A DNA stretch of 64,000 bases from Nemania diffusa (taxonomy: Eukaryota > Ascomycota > Sordariomycetes > Xylariales > Xylariaceae): assembly GCA_038501195.1 (NCBI GenBank), contig JBBPUQ010000004.1, forward strand, positions 2,728,001 through 2,792,000, written 5' to 3'. The notes under the pieces are model-generated. The model had not been told where the DNA came from, did not search any database, and was given only the letters and a program-made list of their open reading frames with translations. Each line of letters opens with the position of its first letter. Position 1 is the first letter of the stretch. The translations under genes were made by a program, and so were the position numbers. Of this stretch, positions 12,801-23,187 are shown piece by piece.

Positions 12801-12809
12801 TGGGCATAA
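9808..12809 (+). CDS. YSH1: Pre-mRNA 3'-end processing endonuclease Ysh1 (CPSF-73 homologue)
   Basis: Exons 9808-9960, 10030-10127, 10437-11568, 11619-12288 and 12340-12809 give 840 residues. The metallo-beta-lactamase core is intact: HFHIDH at residues 84-89 (its first His codon is split by an intron), [10 protein letters not shown], and [15 protein letters not shown]. The beta-CASP and RMMBL parts follow ([47 protein letters not shown]). This zinc nuclease cleaves pre-mRNA at the poly(A) site within the cleavage and polyadenylation factor. The second intron is long for this locus (309 bp, GCTAACG branch site). The fourth (51 bp) is in frame and stop-free, so it could be read through. The acidic region [10 protein letters not shown] precedes the C-terminal domain. 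Confidence 0.94.
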
Positions 12810-14180
12810 GGGCCCTATGGGAAAATGTGACGGTCATGTACTACGAGTCTATGATTGCGATATTCTAGAACCCCTAGATCTCACTTGGCGATTATCTACG
12901 ACTATAGATGCGACTTACGCATTGGTTTGTTATACAGTTGGAATGTAGACTCCATAGTATACAAGGACTATAACTCCAAACATAGTTGTACGAGAAACCA
13001 TACGAAGGCGAATATTACCGTGTTCTCCATGAGCTGTACTCCCAGATGTATTGATATTTGCCCCTTTTGCCCCTTTTGCCCCCTTGTTCGAACGCCACAT
13101 AGAGTTCCTTTCTTAGGCCGATTTAAACGAGGATCCTAAGAGGTAGATTTCGTTGAACCGCTCATCACTCCATCTTTTCGAACATAAAGCCTTCTAAAGA
13201 GCCTCGTCACGAGCACTAGTACCGCCGACGCGCCGATAAAATTTAAGGGGTAGGCTATACCACACTGCGGCTGTAAAGTGTTCAAGTCAGTTGCATCTCG
13301 ATCTCGTGGTGGGGGCTGAATTCGGGCTATGCCAATCTGCCTAACTGCGCCACACTTGGATATGTCGTGCATGATCTCAGATAAACTAACCTAATTGAGA
13401 AGGCTCCACCTTTCTTTTCAATCATCAATAGCAGTGCTTAAGCTAGGTACTTGGACAGAGGTGTTAGTCTCGACAAAAACTTTTAATCAGGTTAGGCTAT
13501 GAATAGTGGGGGTTTCTGAGGCTTGCCCGCTATATTAGGTTTAAGTTCCTCTTCAAGTACATGGGGGGGCTATGGCTATGCACAATTTCCACATGCGGCG
13601 ACGGCCTCTTATACTTCTAAGTCAAAATGTCGAGGTTCTCACGGCGGCTCAATTTTGTTCTATAGAGATGGCTTGAAGAGGATGCCATAAGGCGCATTCA
13701 ACCTAGTTAGGTAGACTTCAAAGTACGGGATATTCTGCTAGTAAGAACTATATATGAGAAGCGACTCCTCACGTTACTCAGTCACTGCCAGGTTAGTAGA
13801 TATCAAGTGGAAGGTGCCAACAATTAAAAACAACCCGACAAATCAACAAGCCGTCACACAAAACTAGCTCCTCTGCATTAAGTAGAGACAGCTCATAGCC
13901 AACGGAGACCTATGTATTAACCAACACGTCGTGTATTTATTTACCAACACGGCTGGTGGCGGCGTTCAGTGGCACACACAACAAACCAAACGCCACTTGC
14001 AAACAGATACAAATGCAAACGCACTTCCCCAATCCCACCTCAACTACCTCTCCCTCTCCCAAACCCCGCTCCCACGAGTGCATACAGACAGACACCCACA
14101 GACTTCTCCCAGTGACGCACTTACGCATTATTTCCGCAATACCGCACAATAACACTACGTCCGGCAACATCACATTCACC
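12810..14180. other. Intergenic: YSH1 3' flank and vWA-gene leader
   Basis: Nothing coding is supported over about 1.4 kb. The stretch at 13960-14170 is C-rich and A-rich and stays open upstream of the vWA-protein start, but it has no conserved character and looks like a leader. A short direct repeat of CCCCTTTTG lies near 13061-13078. Confidence 0.5.
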
Positions 14181-15347
14181 ATGTCTAAACGAACGGATCA
14201 ATTGCCAAGCCCCACGGAGAAAGACAAGCGCTCGTCGTTCTCGCTCTCCAGTGGTTTTCAATCCGTCAAAAGAGCCGTTAGTGGCAGAGGCAGGAAATCT
14301 GAGAAGGACACCGAGGCTTCTGCTGCGAAGGATGCCGAGGCTGCTGCTGACAGGGGCCTGGATTCCTCGAACCCTTTTAACGATCCGCCTCCCTCGTACA
14401 CCGTAACCGAGGCTGAAGCGTCTAGCCAAAGTGTAGAACAGGATTCTGTGGGAAAAGGTCCTGCACGTGTCCTGAGTCTATACAGTCGTCTACGGGGCCC
14501 TGCTGCCTCAGAAGACGATAAGTTCATGTTTCTATCCGAATTCGACACTGTCTTTCTCATTGATGACTCTAGTTCGATGAGCACGGACGATAATGGTCAT
14601 TCGATCTCTAGAAATATGCAGGATAAAACAGTAAGCAGATGGGACCAAACCAGGGACGTCATCAAGCAGATCGTACCCATCTGTATGAAGTACGATCAAG
14701 ATGGCGTTGACCTTTACTTCCTCAATGATCCTTTTCTCATAGAGTACCTTGACCGCAGTCGGCGCGAGCCCCATTGGAGTATTCAGGGTGACAAGGAAGA
14801 AGGAAAAGCCACATTTGGCTACATCGGTGTTAGAGACGCAGACATCGTCAACAAAATATTCAATAGTAGACAACCTACGGCTAGTACACCTACCGGGAAG
14901 CGCCTTGGCGAAATCATGAAAACATACGTCGATTGCTACCAAACACGGGAAGCCGCAGGCCAGCCTCCTCCCAAGCCTCTCAATATCATTGTCATCACAG
15001 ATGGGGAAGCCAACAGCCAGAGCGAGCTTCGACGTGCCATAGTCGGCCAGGCTGAGAGGCTCGACTCCCTCAGCGCTCCTTACCACCAACTAGGTGTGCA
15101 GTTCTTCCAGGTCGGAAAGGACGCAAGTGCTGCTAAACATCTTCATACGCTTGACGACAATATAGTAAAGAACCGCGGCGGCCAGGAGCTCCGCGACATA
15201 GTAGATTGTATTACCTTCGAAGAACTGTCCGGCGAAGGCCGCGAAAAATTCACGGCCGATATGATCTTAAAAGTTGTCCTCGGGGCCGTTAATAAGCATC
15301 TCGATCACCAACGCATCCGACAGGGCCTGTTGGTTCCCCCCAGATGA
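14181..15347 (+). CDS. von Willebrand factor A domain protein with PPxY motif
   Basis: A single exon of 388 residues. The Met at 14181 is preferred over an upstream in-frame ATG at 13956, because the extra 75 residues are low-complexity Thr/His/Pro sequence in a likely leader. The N-terminal 110 residues are Ser-rich and disordered, and carry NPFNDPPPSYTV, a PPxY motif of the type bound by WW domains of Nedd4/Rsp5 ligases. A vWA domain then spans roughly residues 120-350: FDTVFLIDDSSSMS holds a complete DxSxS metal-binding (MIDAS) motif at residues 128-132, and PLNIIVITDGEAN supplies a later MIDAS-type strand. Many ascomycetes have such proteins without a known role. Ubiquitin-ligase recruitment is inference from the PPxY only. 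Confidence 0.82.
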   Translation: MSKRTDQLPSPTEKDKRSSFSLSSGFQSVKRAVSGRGRKSEKDTEASAAKDAEAAADRGLDSSNPFNDPPPSYTVTEAEASSQSVEQDSVGKGPARVLSLYSRLRGPAASEDDKFMFLSEFDTVFLIDDSSSMSTDDNGHSISRNMQDKTVSRWDQTRDVIKQIVPICMKYDQDGVDLYFLNDPFLIEYLDRSRREPHWSIQGDKEEGKATFGYIGVRDADIVNKIFNSRQPTASTPTGKRLGEIMKTYVDCYQTREAAGQPPPKPLNIIVITDGEANSQSELRRAIVGQAERLDSLSAPYHQLGVQFFQVGKDASAAKHLHTLDDNIVKNRGGQELRDIVDCITFEELSGEGREKFTADMILKVVLGAVNKHLDHQRIRQGLLVPPR

Positions 15348-17483
15348 GGCGCCCCCCGACATGGGTTTTGACACAGGGCAAGCTACACCTACGGGGGGCT
15401 ATTCAATCGCATTTGCGGTCCGAGTTCGGCGTTCCAATAGATTTCGGCGCCCGGATGAGGATATACATCTAGGGGATTGTCGCAAATTGCCGAGGGAGTA
15501 TTCTGATGGTCTCTACTCCATTTTCCGGGTCTTATTCCACACCTAGGTTTTATTTTAACATTTCCTTACTTTCCCTCCTTCGGGGTTGTCAGGTTCTTTT
15601 CTCCCTTTGTATTATTACTACGCTGATGGTAGACCGGATTATTTAGACAATGTCTACGCAAGTAGAGAAAATTAGAAAAAAAATTACAATTTACATAGAA
15701 ATGCAAGTTACAAGTAATACTTCGCATACAAGCTCAACGAATGGAAAAATCGTATTTAGCTATTGGTTTTATCTCAAATTACGAATTAATCTGTCTTGTG
15801 AATAATAAATGAAGCAAGGCTATGTCTTCTAAATGCCTACTACAACACTTTCCCTTGCCAATGGATTGGCATGGCACTGACAAAATAAACTCTATCGGCC
15901 GGAGAAAGCCTAAGGGGTTTCCCGAATGTATCGATGATACTCGAATCCGGTACTGAGACATAGCACGAAATCACTTGGGGACTGTTTACTACCTGTCAAG
16001 TCATACATGTGTCACGGTAAATATGATCTAAACGAAACACGTGTAGTGAGTGCACTCGAGATCTGTATTACGAATCTAGCTATTGCCTACCAAGCGACAA
16101 ATCCCATCCGTCTCAGCTCTGTGCCTTGTGTTATAGGTAGCTTTTGCATGGCAGTGCATGCATGTCTAACAGTGTCTGCACGAGCCTGATCAAAAGCCTT
16201 TTCCATGAGAACTATCAAACCAGGATCCAGAAACTGTAGCTTTCCTAGCGGGTTTTTCCTCTGCCGTCGTGATCCATGTCATGCGTGCCAAGAAAAGTTT
16301 CAAGTCGGTCGGCGGGCTGCGGCGCAGTCGGCTGCGGAAGCGGAGGGGAAATCTGCCCGGGCGTGGAAGGAGAAAGCTGCAGTTCCGAAAAAGCTCCGAG
16401 AGGGGGGAGGTGCGGTGGGGGCCTAAATTAAACCACGTGGGTACCTTTTAGCAAGAGCGTGTGTCAGGTGGATCTCCTAGGGGCCATTGACCAAACCCAG
16501 GGGTTTTGTGAGTGCTTAACGAGAACCGGGAAGTTGCAAGCAGTAATTAAACCACTGGGTATTATTTTCGTCTCTTTCCGACTACCCACCAGAATCCTCT
16601 TCCCGACAATGTACCCACAGATGGGAAAGTTGAGGTTTGTTGAGAAGCCGGGATAGAGTGACGACTGGAATAGGCCGAAAGGAGAGAACGAGAATGCAGA
16701 GGAGAACCAACGAAAGCACCTCTCTGCCTAGCGAAGAACTTGCCAGTCTCCATTACGTATCAGCGAGATCGAGCCAGCTAAGTGAAGAAAGGAGACAGTG
16801 GTGATCCTGAGATTGGGAGCACTTTCTCCCTAAACCAGGTCACTACTCGCCGGATTCTGTTGTGTTCCAAAGATTCTTTCTTGCAAGAAAGAATGGCCCG
16901 GAAGCACATATTATCACCCGCTCCCCTAGATAAAGCAAAAGTCGGTCTTTTTTTTTGTTCTAGGATTTTGTGTTTTACTCGTGTTTTTATGGTTTTCTTT
17001 TTCATAACTTCATGGTGCATGTCGTTGACGTGAATTGACGAGTACCTCTCTGCCTTGCAGAGTGGTCTAATAAGACCAAGACGAGATCGCATCGCATCGT
17101 ATTGCATCGGTAGTCCGGGAAACACAATGAGAGCATGATCCGTTTAATCTATTGTCTCGCAATGTCGAACGAGCTGAACAACGGGAACAAGAAAAGGGAG
17201 ATCAGGGCGATAATCTCCATTCTTGAGCGTGCGTTGCATGCTCTACTCTAGTCGTAGAGACTTAATTAAGGTATGAGGCAAATGGGAGGCGTGATGTACT
17301 TATCAGCCCCTTGTCCATGGCGCAAGACTTCGCCTTTGGACAGAGATGAAGGAGATAGCCTAGATTACCGCAACTTCGTGGCAGTAGGCATTATCCGTAG
17401 GTCGTTTAATGAGGAAGACGAAAAGGAGACAAAGGGTTCGGGGAAATGAAATGACCATAGGACGACTCAATCAGGCGAGATCT
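15348..17483. other. Intergenic between convergent vWA and coiled-coil genes
   Basis: Over 2.1 kb with no gene I can support. It contains a 22-bp perfect palindrome (16873-16894, listed separately) and two near-copies of AATTAAACCAC followed by (G)TGGGTA, near 16426 and 16544. A purine-rich and GC-rich patch lies at 16300-16420. Ordinary short ORFs only. Confidence 0.5.
16873..16894. repeat. 22-bp perfect palindrome
   Basis: The half ATTCTTTCTTG is followed directly by its exact reverse complement CAAGAAAGAAT, with no spacer. It sits in the gap between two convergent genes, outside any coding exon. Symmetry stops at the next base on each side. Confidence 0.9.
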
Positions 17484-19970
17484 CTATTTCATGACCAAGA
17501 CCTGAGCCTTGTGAATAGCATGGCACTGCATCCGGGCAGCATCGCGGTCGTCCCGCAGAGTCATAGTAGGCGTGACGACAAGGGAGATGCGGCACTGCGA
17601 GTGGGCGAGGTCCTCGGGACTATTGGCCATGTGGTGGCCGTTCAGCGCCTCCATGGTGCCGGGCGCGAACTTGTTGGCGCACTCGGGGAACACGTAGTGC
17701 AGCGTCTTGCCGCTGCTCCAGACCTTGATGCTGATGTCCCAGCACGCGGCCACCATAATACGCAATGACTTGTGCGCGATCTCGGGCGCAGTCCCCTGTG
17801 CGCGGCACGGCTCCAGCAGCACGCCCATGATGTTTGCATGTCGCTCCACTGTGCGTCGTCGGAACTCGGACACCTCGCGCGACTGTGCGATTATGCGGAT
17901 CAGCTTGGCGTGGTCTTCGATCACGCGCTGCCGGCTGCGGTTGTGTGCGGGACGGTTTTGGGTATCTGCGGGAAGAGGGGCGTTCTGGTTAGTAATGACA
18001 TCGTTAGGAAGCAATGCGTAAGAGAGACATACCCGCGATATTAGCAAGCTGGTCTTGCAGCGCCTTTAGGTGTCCGTCCATCTGGTCGGAGAAGCCGAGG
18101 AAGACTTGTGGCGTCAGTAGCTTCTTTAGGAGGTAGTCAACACACGTGCGTTGAAGTAAGTAAGGGACAAAAGGTTTAGTGTCTAGAAGGTAGGTAAGAT
18201 GGTTTGTAGCGTGCTCGTGGTCTTTGTAGACCTGTTGCATAAGGTAATGCCAAGTGTATGACTCCTGGTCCTTGAGCTTCGCAAAGGGCACGTTGGGAGG
18301 CCGGTGCATGTGACAGTTGGCTACATAGCCCTTGCAGAGGTCGTATAAGTGTGCCAGCGCCCGCCGCACATCCACCGCGTCCCACTCCTCCTTGTCCCGC
18401 GGGATCATCTTGTCACCCGGCAGCCGTGAGTTCTCCTCTACCGTCGGGTATTCGCCAAACACGATGCCGAAAGGTGTGCGGATGAAAGTTGGCGCGCCAC
18501 CTTGTCCACGTCTATTCTGCGCTGCGGGCCCTACGTACGGTGTCACTGCTCTGTTCTGGTTACCGTGGCCTGTGTAAAGAATCACCTCGCCCGCTGAGTT
18601 TCCAGATGATGAATCTTCCTGCTGCTCGGCGTTGGTTGGAGCCTGGTTGCGCCCTGTAGGTGCCCATGCTGGGGCCTGCGGATTTGGGACAAAGCCATCT
18701 CTTTGAGATCGCTGGTTGGTATTGCGTCCCTGCTCAGCAGTTTTATGGAGGCCATGTAGAAGTATAGCGGTGTCGTGCTTTGTGAGTTTCTTCTGCGCGG
18801 TTGGACTATTCGAGTCACTATCGCCGTCGGTAACATTATTTACAGATGCAGGCTGCTTTGGCGAAGAGAAAACGCCGGTAGACATGGCAGTTCTACTACG
18901 CAATGCTTTAACCTCGTTCTCAAGCTCCTAGAAAATGTCGAGTTAGCCAGGCTGGACGTTTCTCTTTGTTCTCGAGCTGTTCCTAGTTGGACTTACGGTC
19001 ATGGCCTTGAAATGCTTCTCATCTTGCTCCTTGTAATCCTCGATAACCTTGTCGTGGTGGGCATGGAAGCGCATTGCATCTGTCGTGAGTGTCTCTAGCT
19101 GCTTCTGAGTGACGCGCAACTGCTGCTTCAAGTCCTGGTTGTGATCTTTCAGGAGTTTCTCTCGCTCGGTGATGTGCGCGAGCTGAGGCACGAGATCTTT
19201 ATTGGCTGCCTGTACCTTTTCGAGAGCCTTTCGCAAGTCATCAGCTTCATGCATGGCGCGCTTATAACGCTCGTGCTCATCTTCTTTGCTCCGGTTCGCG
19301 TCGTCACGTTGTTTTCGTAGCTGGACGGTGGCCGTGCTGAAGCCTTGGGAGATCTCCTGTAGGAGGTGGGTAAGCTGTGTCTGCGTCTGGCTTGACATGC
19401 CTGGCGAGACATTGACGTATTGAGTGGCAGTCATGATGGCGGCAAAGACTTGCTGGCAGCATTGCACATCCGGCTAGTAATGGTCAGTACTTATACGGCT
19501 TACAAAGGACAGCAAATACTGGTCAGTTCAATGATGCGCAATTAATAGTAGCTTACCTCATTAGGGAACGGATTACCGTTGTTGAAAGCAGTGCCTGTCA
19601 TGCCAGGCCGGAATCTGGGGACTGAGTTACTAACCGTGGCCGTTGACGACCGATATCGATTCGCAGACTGGACATTCCCAAACTGGTTGAATCTATTGTT
19701 TCCCCTACTGGGTGTAGGCTGTATGAATGCAGTTCGATGATTGTAAGCATTAGGAGGGATCGACTGAGGAACTTCTGGTGTCTCGGCGAATGGATCCTTC
19801 AGGCTTCCAAAGTTCGCGGAAGCGCGAACAAGGGCCTTCTCTTCGTCAGACGGGGAATCAGACTTAGCCTTCTCATGATGGTGTTGCTGAGGCGCGACAG
19901 GTGTGACCAATGAGGGGTGCAGAGGTGCGCCTCTCTCCGACTCATCGCTGCTATAGCTGTCAGCAGGCAT
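17484..19970 (-). CDS. Coiled-coil protein of unknown function, conserved-looking
   Basis: Minus-strand exons 19970-19557, 19473-18997, 18927-18033 and 17965-17484 join in phase (755 residues). I do not recognise the family. Residues 1-140 are disordered and polar. About 170-300 is a long coiled coil (for example KEDEHERYKRAMHEADDLRK and DHNQDLKQQLRVTQKQLETL). A linker rich in Asn, Gln and Ser follows. The last 330 residues look folded, with well-spaced aromatic and Cys/His residues (YDLCKGYVANCHMHRPP, TWHYLMQQVYKDHEHATNHL, ISIKVWSSGKTLHYVFPEC). Each splice site is a normal GTAAG or GTATG donor, and the frame continues cleanly. No signal peptide or membrane segment is seen. A structural or cytoskeletal role is possible but unsupported. 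Confidence 0.78.
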
Positions 19971-21138
19971 AGTGTAGGTTATAAAGGCAGAAAGTAGTAA
20001 GGCTGCCTGGGTCTAATAACTCCGTCTTGGGTGGTAAATATGTAGAAGCCTAGTCAAGCTAGACGCGGAGGGAGTGCTTGCTCGCCTTCAAGTGAGTCAA
20101 TACTGATGTGGTCGTGGCAGGCTCGGATAGGGATATAAGGCTTGTGGGTAGTATAGGTAAGAGTAGTAGTGAATGCGAATAGTGCAGACCAGATCACGAT
20201 ACGTAAACTGTTATAATTCGTGACCCAGGCCGCACTTGGAAGTGAATGATGGAGAAAGAGGTTGGTGTAGAAGTTCAAGGTTGGTTGGTTGGGATGGAGG
20301 TGGGGAGTTGTGGGGGAGGTTGAGGATGTGCACAGCAAAGAATGCTGGTACAGGTTTAAATAGATATGAGTTCGATACAACGAGACTGAAGGGGAACCCA
20401 CTGGCAAGAGGTCCAAAGGTTGTCTAGTAAGTAGGATATCGCAGTTGTAAAGGAGGGCGTGGAAGGGAGTCTACTGTCTAGTTAAATACAATGGTACCTG
20501 TCGACATGAACTTGCTCGCATGCGGGGTTTTGGAAAGCAAACAACAAGAAGAGGAAGGAAGGCAACGATGGCCAGATGCAGTGGAAGTTGGCTGAAGGGC
20601 AAGAGTAGGAAGTGAATTGATAAACTGAGTAGTTGTATGTTACTGCTGCCCCCCTTCTCCGAGGAGAGGACTTCGTTGCCAAGAGGGAAAATGGTGGTAC
20701 ACAAAATGTACAGTTTAGGTACCCTATGTACTTCAGATGCCGCACGCGTAGGTATTGTAAGGCACTAACTTCTAAGATTCTACTAAGAAATTTGCGAGGT
20801 AAATCCCATTACCTCTAAAAGACCCAGGTACCCCATACAGGCGAATCCCATCCCAACTGTCATCACCTTAAACAACGAAGGAATTAGAGACAGTTTGTTT
20901 CTTGGCATTTAACGAAATAAGACTTAGTAAGGCTGTGTTTAATAGATGTCTCGGTACCTCGAAGACACTGCGCTATTTCTGTGATATAACGCCCAGCAAT
21001 GGTTTATGTCAAGCATGAATCACAAATATACCAATAAGGATTTAGAAAATAGGATGCCCAACCATTGTATTTCTTTGGGGTTTTATCCTGTCCTTGAAGT
21101 AAGAAACGGGATCTATAATTATCCTAACCATGTGGTAA
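19971..21138. other. Intergenic: leader/promoter of the coiled-coil gene
   Basis: Upstream of the minus-strand coiled-coil gene. A 120-codon minus-strand ORF (20416-20054) is Thr/Ser/His-rich and lacks any family feature; it may be a leader ORF. The rest is AT-rich and holds nothing I can name. Confidence 0.45.
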
Positions 21139-21472
21139 TGTTAACCTCCTTCATCGTGCTTCCTTCCTGCCTACTTCTTTGAATCACCAAGCCAAGGAAG
21201 TGGATGCTACATTTTAGCTCGATTTGGTCCTGCGAGTATTAATCAGGTCTTATCTATAAATAGGCCTAGGGCAGCACATAAATATCTTGACTTACAAGTT
21301 GTCCCCGCTACCCTTCTGACTGTCTCACTGGACGGTTTTCGCCCTTGGGAGAAACATTCCAACAGTTGTTTTGGTTCCTATTATAAAACACTCCATAATT
21401 AAAATTTCAGTATTATCATGTCACCTTAATCCAGCCAAGGCAAGAGAAATTAACAACAAAAGTATCAGAGCC
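21139..21472 (+). mobile_element. Possible LTR-retrotransposon relic: one LTR plus primer-binding-like site
   Basis: A 317-bp segment (21139-21455) begins TGTTAA and ends TTAACA, the TG...CA inverted ends expected of an LTR. It contains TCTATAAATAGG near 21253, a good core promoter. Five bases after its end comes AGTATCAGAGCC (21461-21472), which resembles the TGGTATCAGAGC primer-binding site best known from Copia elements. No gag or pol coding sequence follows, and I see no second LTR. The 5 bp before (GGTAA) are not repeated after it. The call is inferred from position and motifs, not homology. Confidence 0.38.
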
Positions 21473-22392
21473 TAGGAATACGTGGTACCCTAACCCCATG
21501 TCACTAATAGGGGCTGTATATGGTTGAGGGGAAAAAATGCAGGTTTAGTATTAATAAAGCAGTAGAGAGTATAGGGAATCGTAGAGTAACTGGGAATGAG
21601 CTGGAATAATACGATGAGAAACGGTACTTTGTTGGCCTAGAGTAGAGTACTATAACAATATTTAGGTCTTTACTTCGAGTAATAAGGAGAAAAGACCATG
21701 AAATATCGAAGAAAGGATATAAGTGGCAGGCTTTTTGACTAGATAACAGAGTGATGCATATCTTATGTTTAATAAAATGTTACTTTACTTATGATAATAT
21801 AGGATCAATGATAGTGGTTAAGAGGGAAACAGCACGACTCACGATTTCACCCAATTATATGGTTTCTACTGCTCTCGGCAACCCATCTTGTGGAAATTTG
21901 GATATCATAGACACACTAGCATTCTTTGTCACGCGAGAGACAGGAGATATCTGCAAATTACCTGGTTCTGGTTTTTCGTACGATTTCATGCACATATTTT
22001 CTCGGGGCTAATGCAAACCCAGCAGCGAATCCTTCTAAGCACTCGACAAGAAATAATAATAGCGCTGTAGCGATTAATATTAGGCCTTCTAGAGAGGTGA
22101 GTAGGTAATGTGATGGTAAGCCACCGGCCTAGCCACAGGCTTGTGGCTGTGTCACAAGCTATATAACCAGTCCACTTTTTCAATAGGCTTCTTTCTAACC
22201 ACCCACCCTCCTTAAAGACCAGGCTTCGGCTAGTCTACCTGAATAAATCTCTATCTGACTTGATATTTAACAATCACTTCCAATTAATTTTCCTATTTTT
22301 ATTTTTGTGTTATTTTTTTAGTGAAAAAGAAGCCATATAATAATTCTTTTTCTAGGTAGGTTTGGTGGCACCCTGTTCCTAAACCCACTTAT

Positions 22393-22428
22393 TTAGCCAC
22401 CTACTTAGCCACTTACCCAGCCACTTAC
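22393..22428. repeat. Three tandem 12-bp units around AGCCAC
   Basis: The units TTAGCCACCTAC, TTAGCCACTTAC and CCAGCCACTTAC follow one another without gaps. A related inverted copy, TGGCTAAGTGGC, lies at 22685-22696. Together they suggest subterminal repeats of a small DNA element. Confidence 0.6.
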
Positions 22429-22664
22429 ATCCACCTGGCACCACTTCACAACTCTGTACGCTTTACGTATAACATCTAGCAATTTACGTCATTGCTTGGA
22501 TTACTTGATCAATTAACTTGATTAATTCAAGTAATACATTCCGCCAAGTCAGTCAAACAAGCCTTTTTGAGACTAATTCAGGTAAAATAAGTTAAGAGGC
22601 TATTATTTGACCGACTTTACCTGTGGTGGCGCTGCTCTAGAGTGCGGTGCGTGCGGTGAGATTT

Positions 22665-22864
22665 ACACGTTCCGTTTTAGTAAATGGCTAAGTGGCACTT
22701 TTATGTATCCCAAACTTTTACAGTTTACCTAAAAGGGGGGTCTCAAATACACGTTGCTCGAAATGAAAAATTGGAATGAAACGGTTATCTCATGAAATAA
22801 AACGCCAAATATAACATGCATACATACTCCTGCTTAGGATTGAAATCAATAAAACGGAACGTGT
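22665..22864. repeat. 200-bp segment bounded by 15-bp exact inverted repeats
   Basis: ACACGTTCCGTTTTA at 22665-22679 is matched exactly in inverse orientation at 22850-22864. The distance and AT-rich interior fit a MITE-like non-autonomous element. The flanks show no clear target-site duplication, so this is only a candidate. Confidence 0.4.
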
Positions 22865-23187
22865 GGATAGCATACCACACTTGGAGACTTGACAAATGGT
22901 CACAATAGCACTTGCAAATATTTCATGGGCTTTAAAATAATCTCGAAATCAAAACAATAAGTAGGAATTAGCGTGGACAACCTGCCTGGCTAGCTATTTC
23001 GAGTAGCCCTTGGAGAGGGCTATCAGGAATACATAGAAAAGCTCAACACGAACTTGCAAGCCTAAGCCCAATCAATACGTCCCCCTTGCTTTCAAGTGCA
23101 GGTTTACACGCACTGTCACGCCAGGGGGAGGTATAGATTGCTGAAGATCGTAGATTAACTGTGGGAAAAGGACAGGCATTGCAGAGT

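Larger units (their letters stand above)
21473..23187. other. AT-rich gene-free stretch with small repeats
   Basis: About 1.7 kb, strongly AT-rich, with no credible coding region. It includes a hairpin at 22131-22148 (AGCCACA...TGTGGCT), a triple 12-bp repeat at 22393-22428 and an inverted-repeat pair at 22665/22850. It may be decayed transposon sequence, but no transposase can be read. Confidence 0.45.

Noticed and set aside
13956..14180. Upstream start for the vWA protein
   Set aside because: The extra residues are Thr/Pro/His-rich without conserved character and probably lie in the leader.
20054..20416. 120-residue minus-strand ORF upstream of the coiled-coil gene
   Set aside because: Thr/Ser/His-rich, no domain, and placed in the probable leader of the downstream gene.
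20900..23187. RIP-mutated transposon
   Set aside because: AT-rich and gene-free, but no readable transposase or reverse transcriptase, and RIP indices could not be computed here; left as AT-rich DNA with small repeats.
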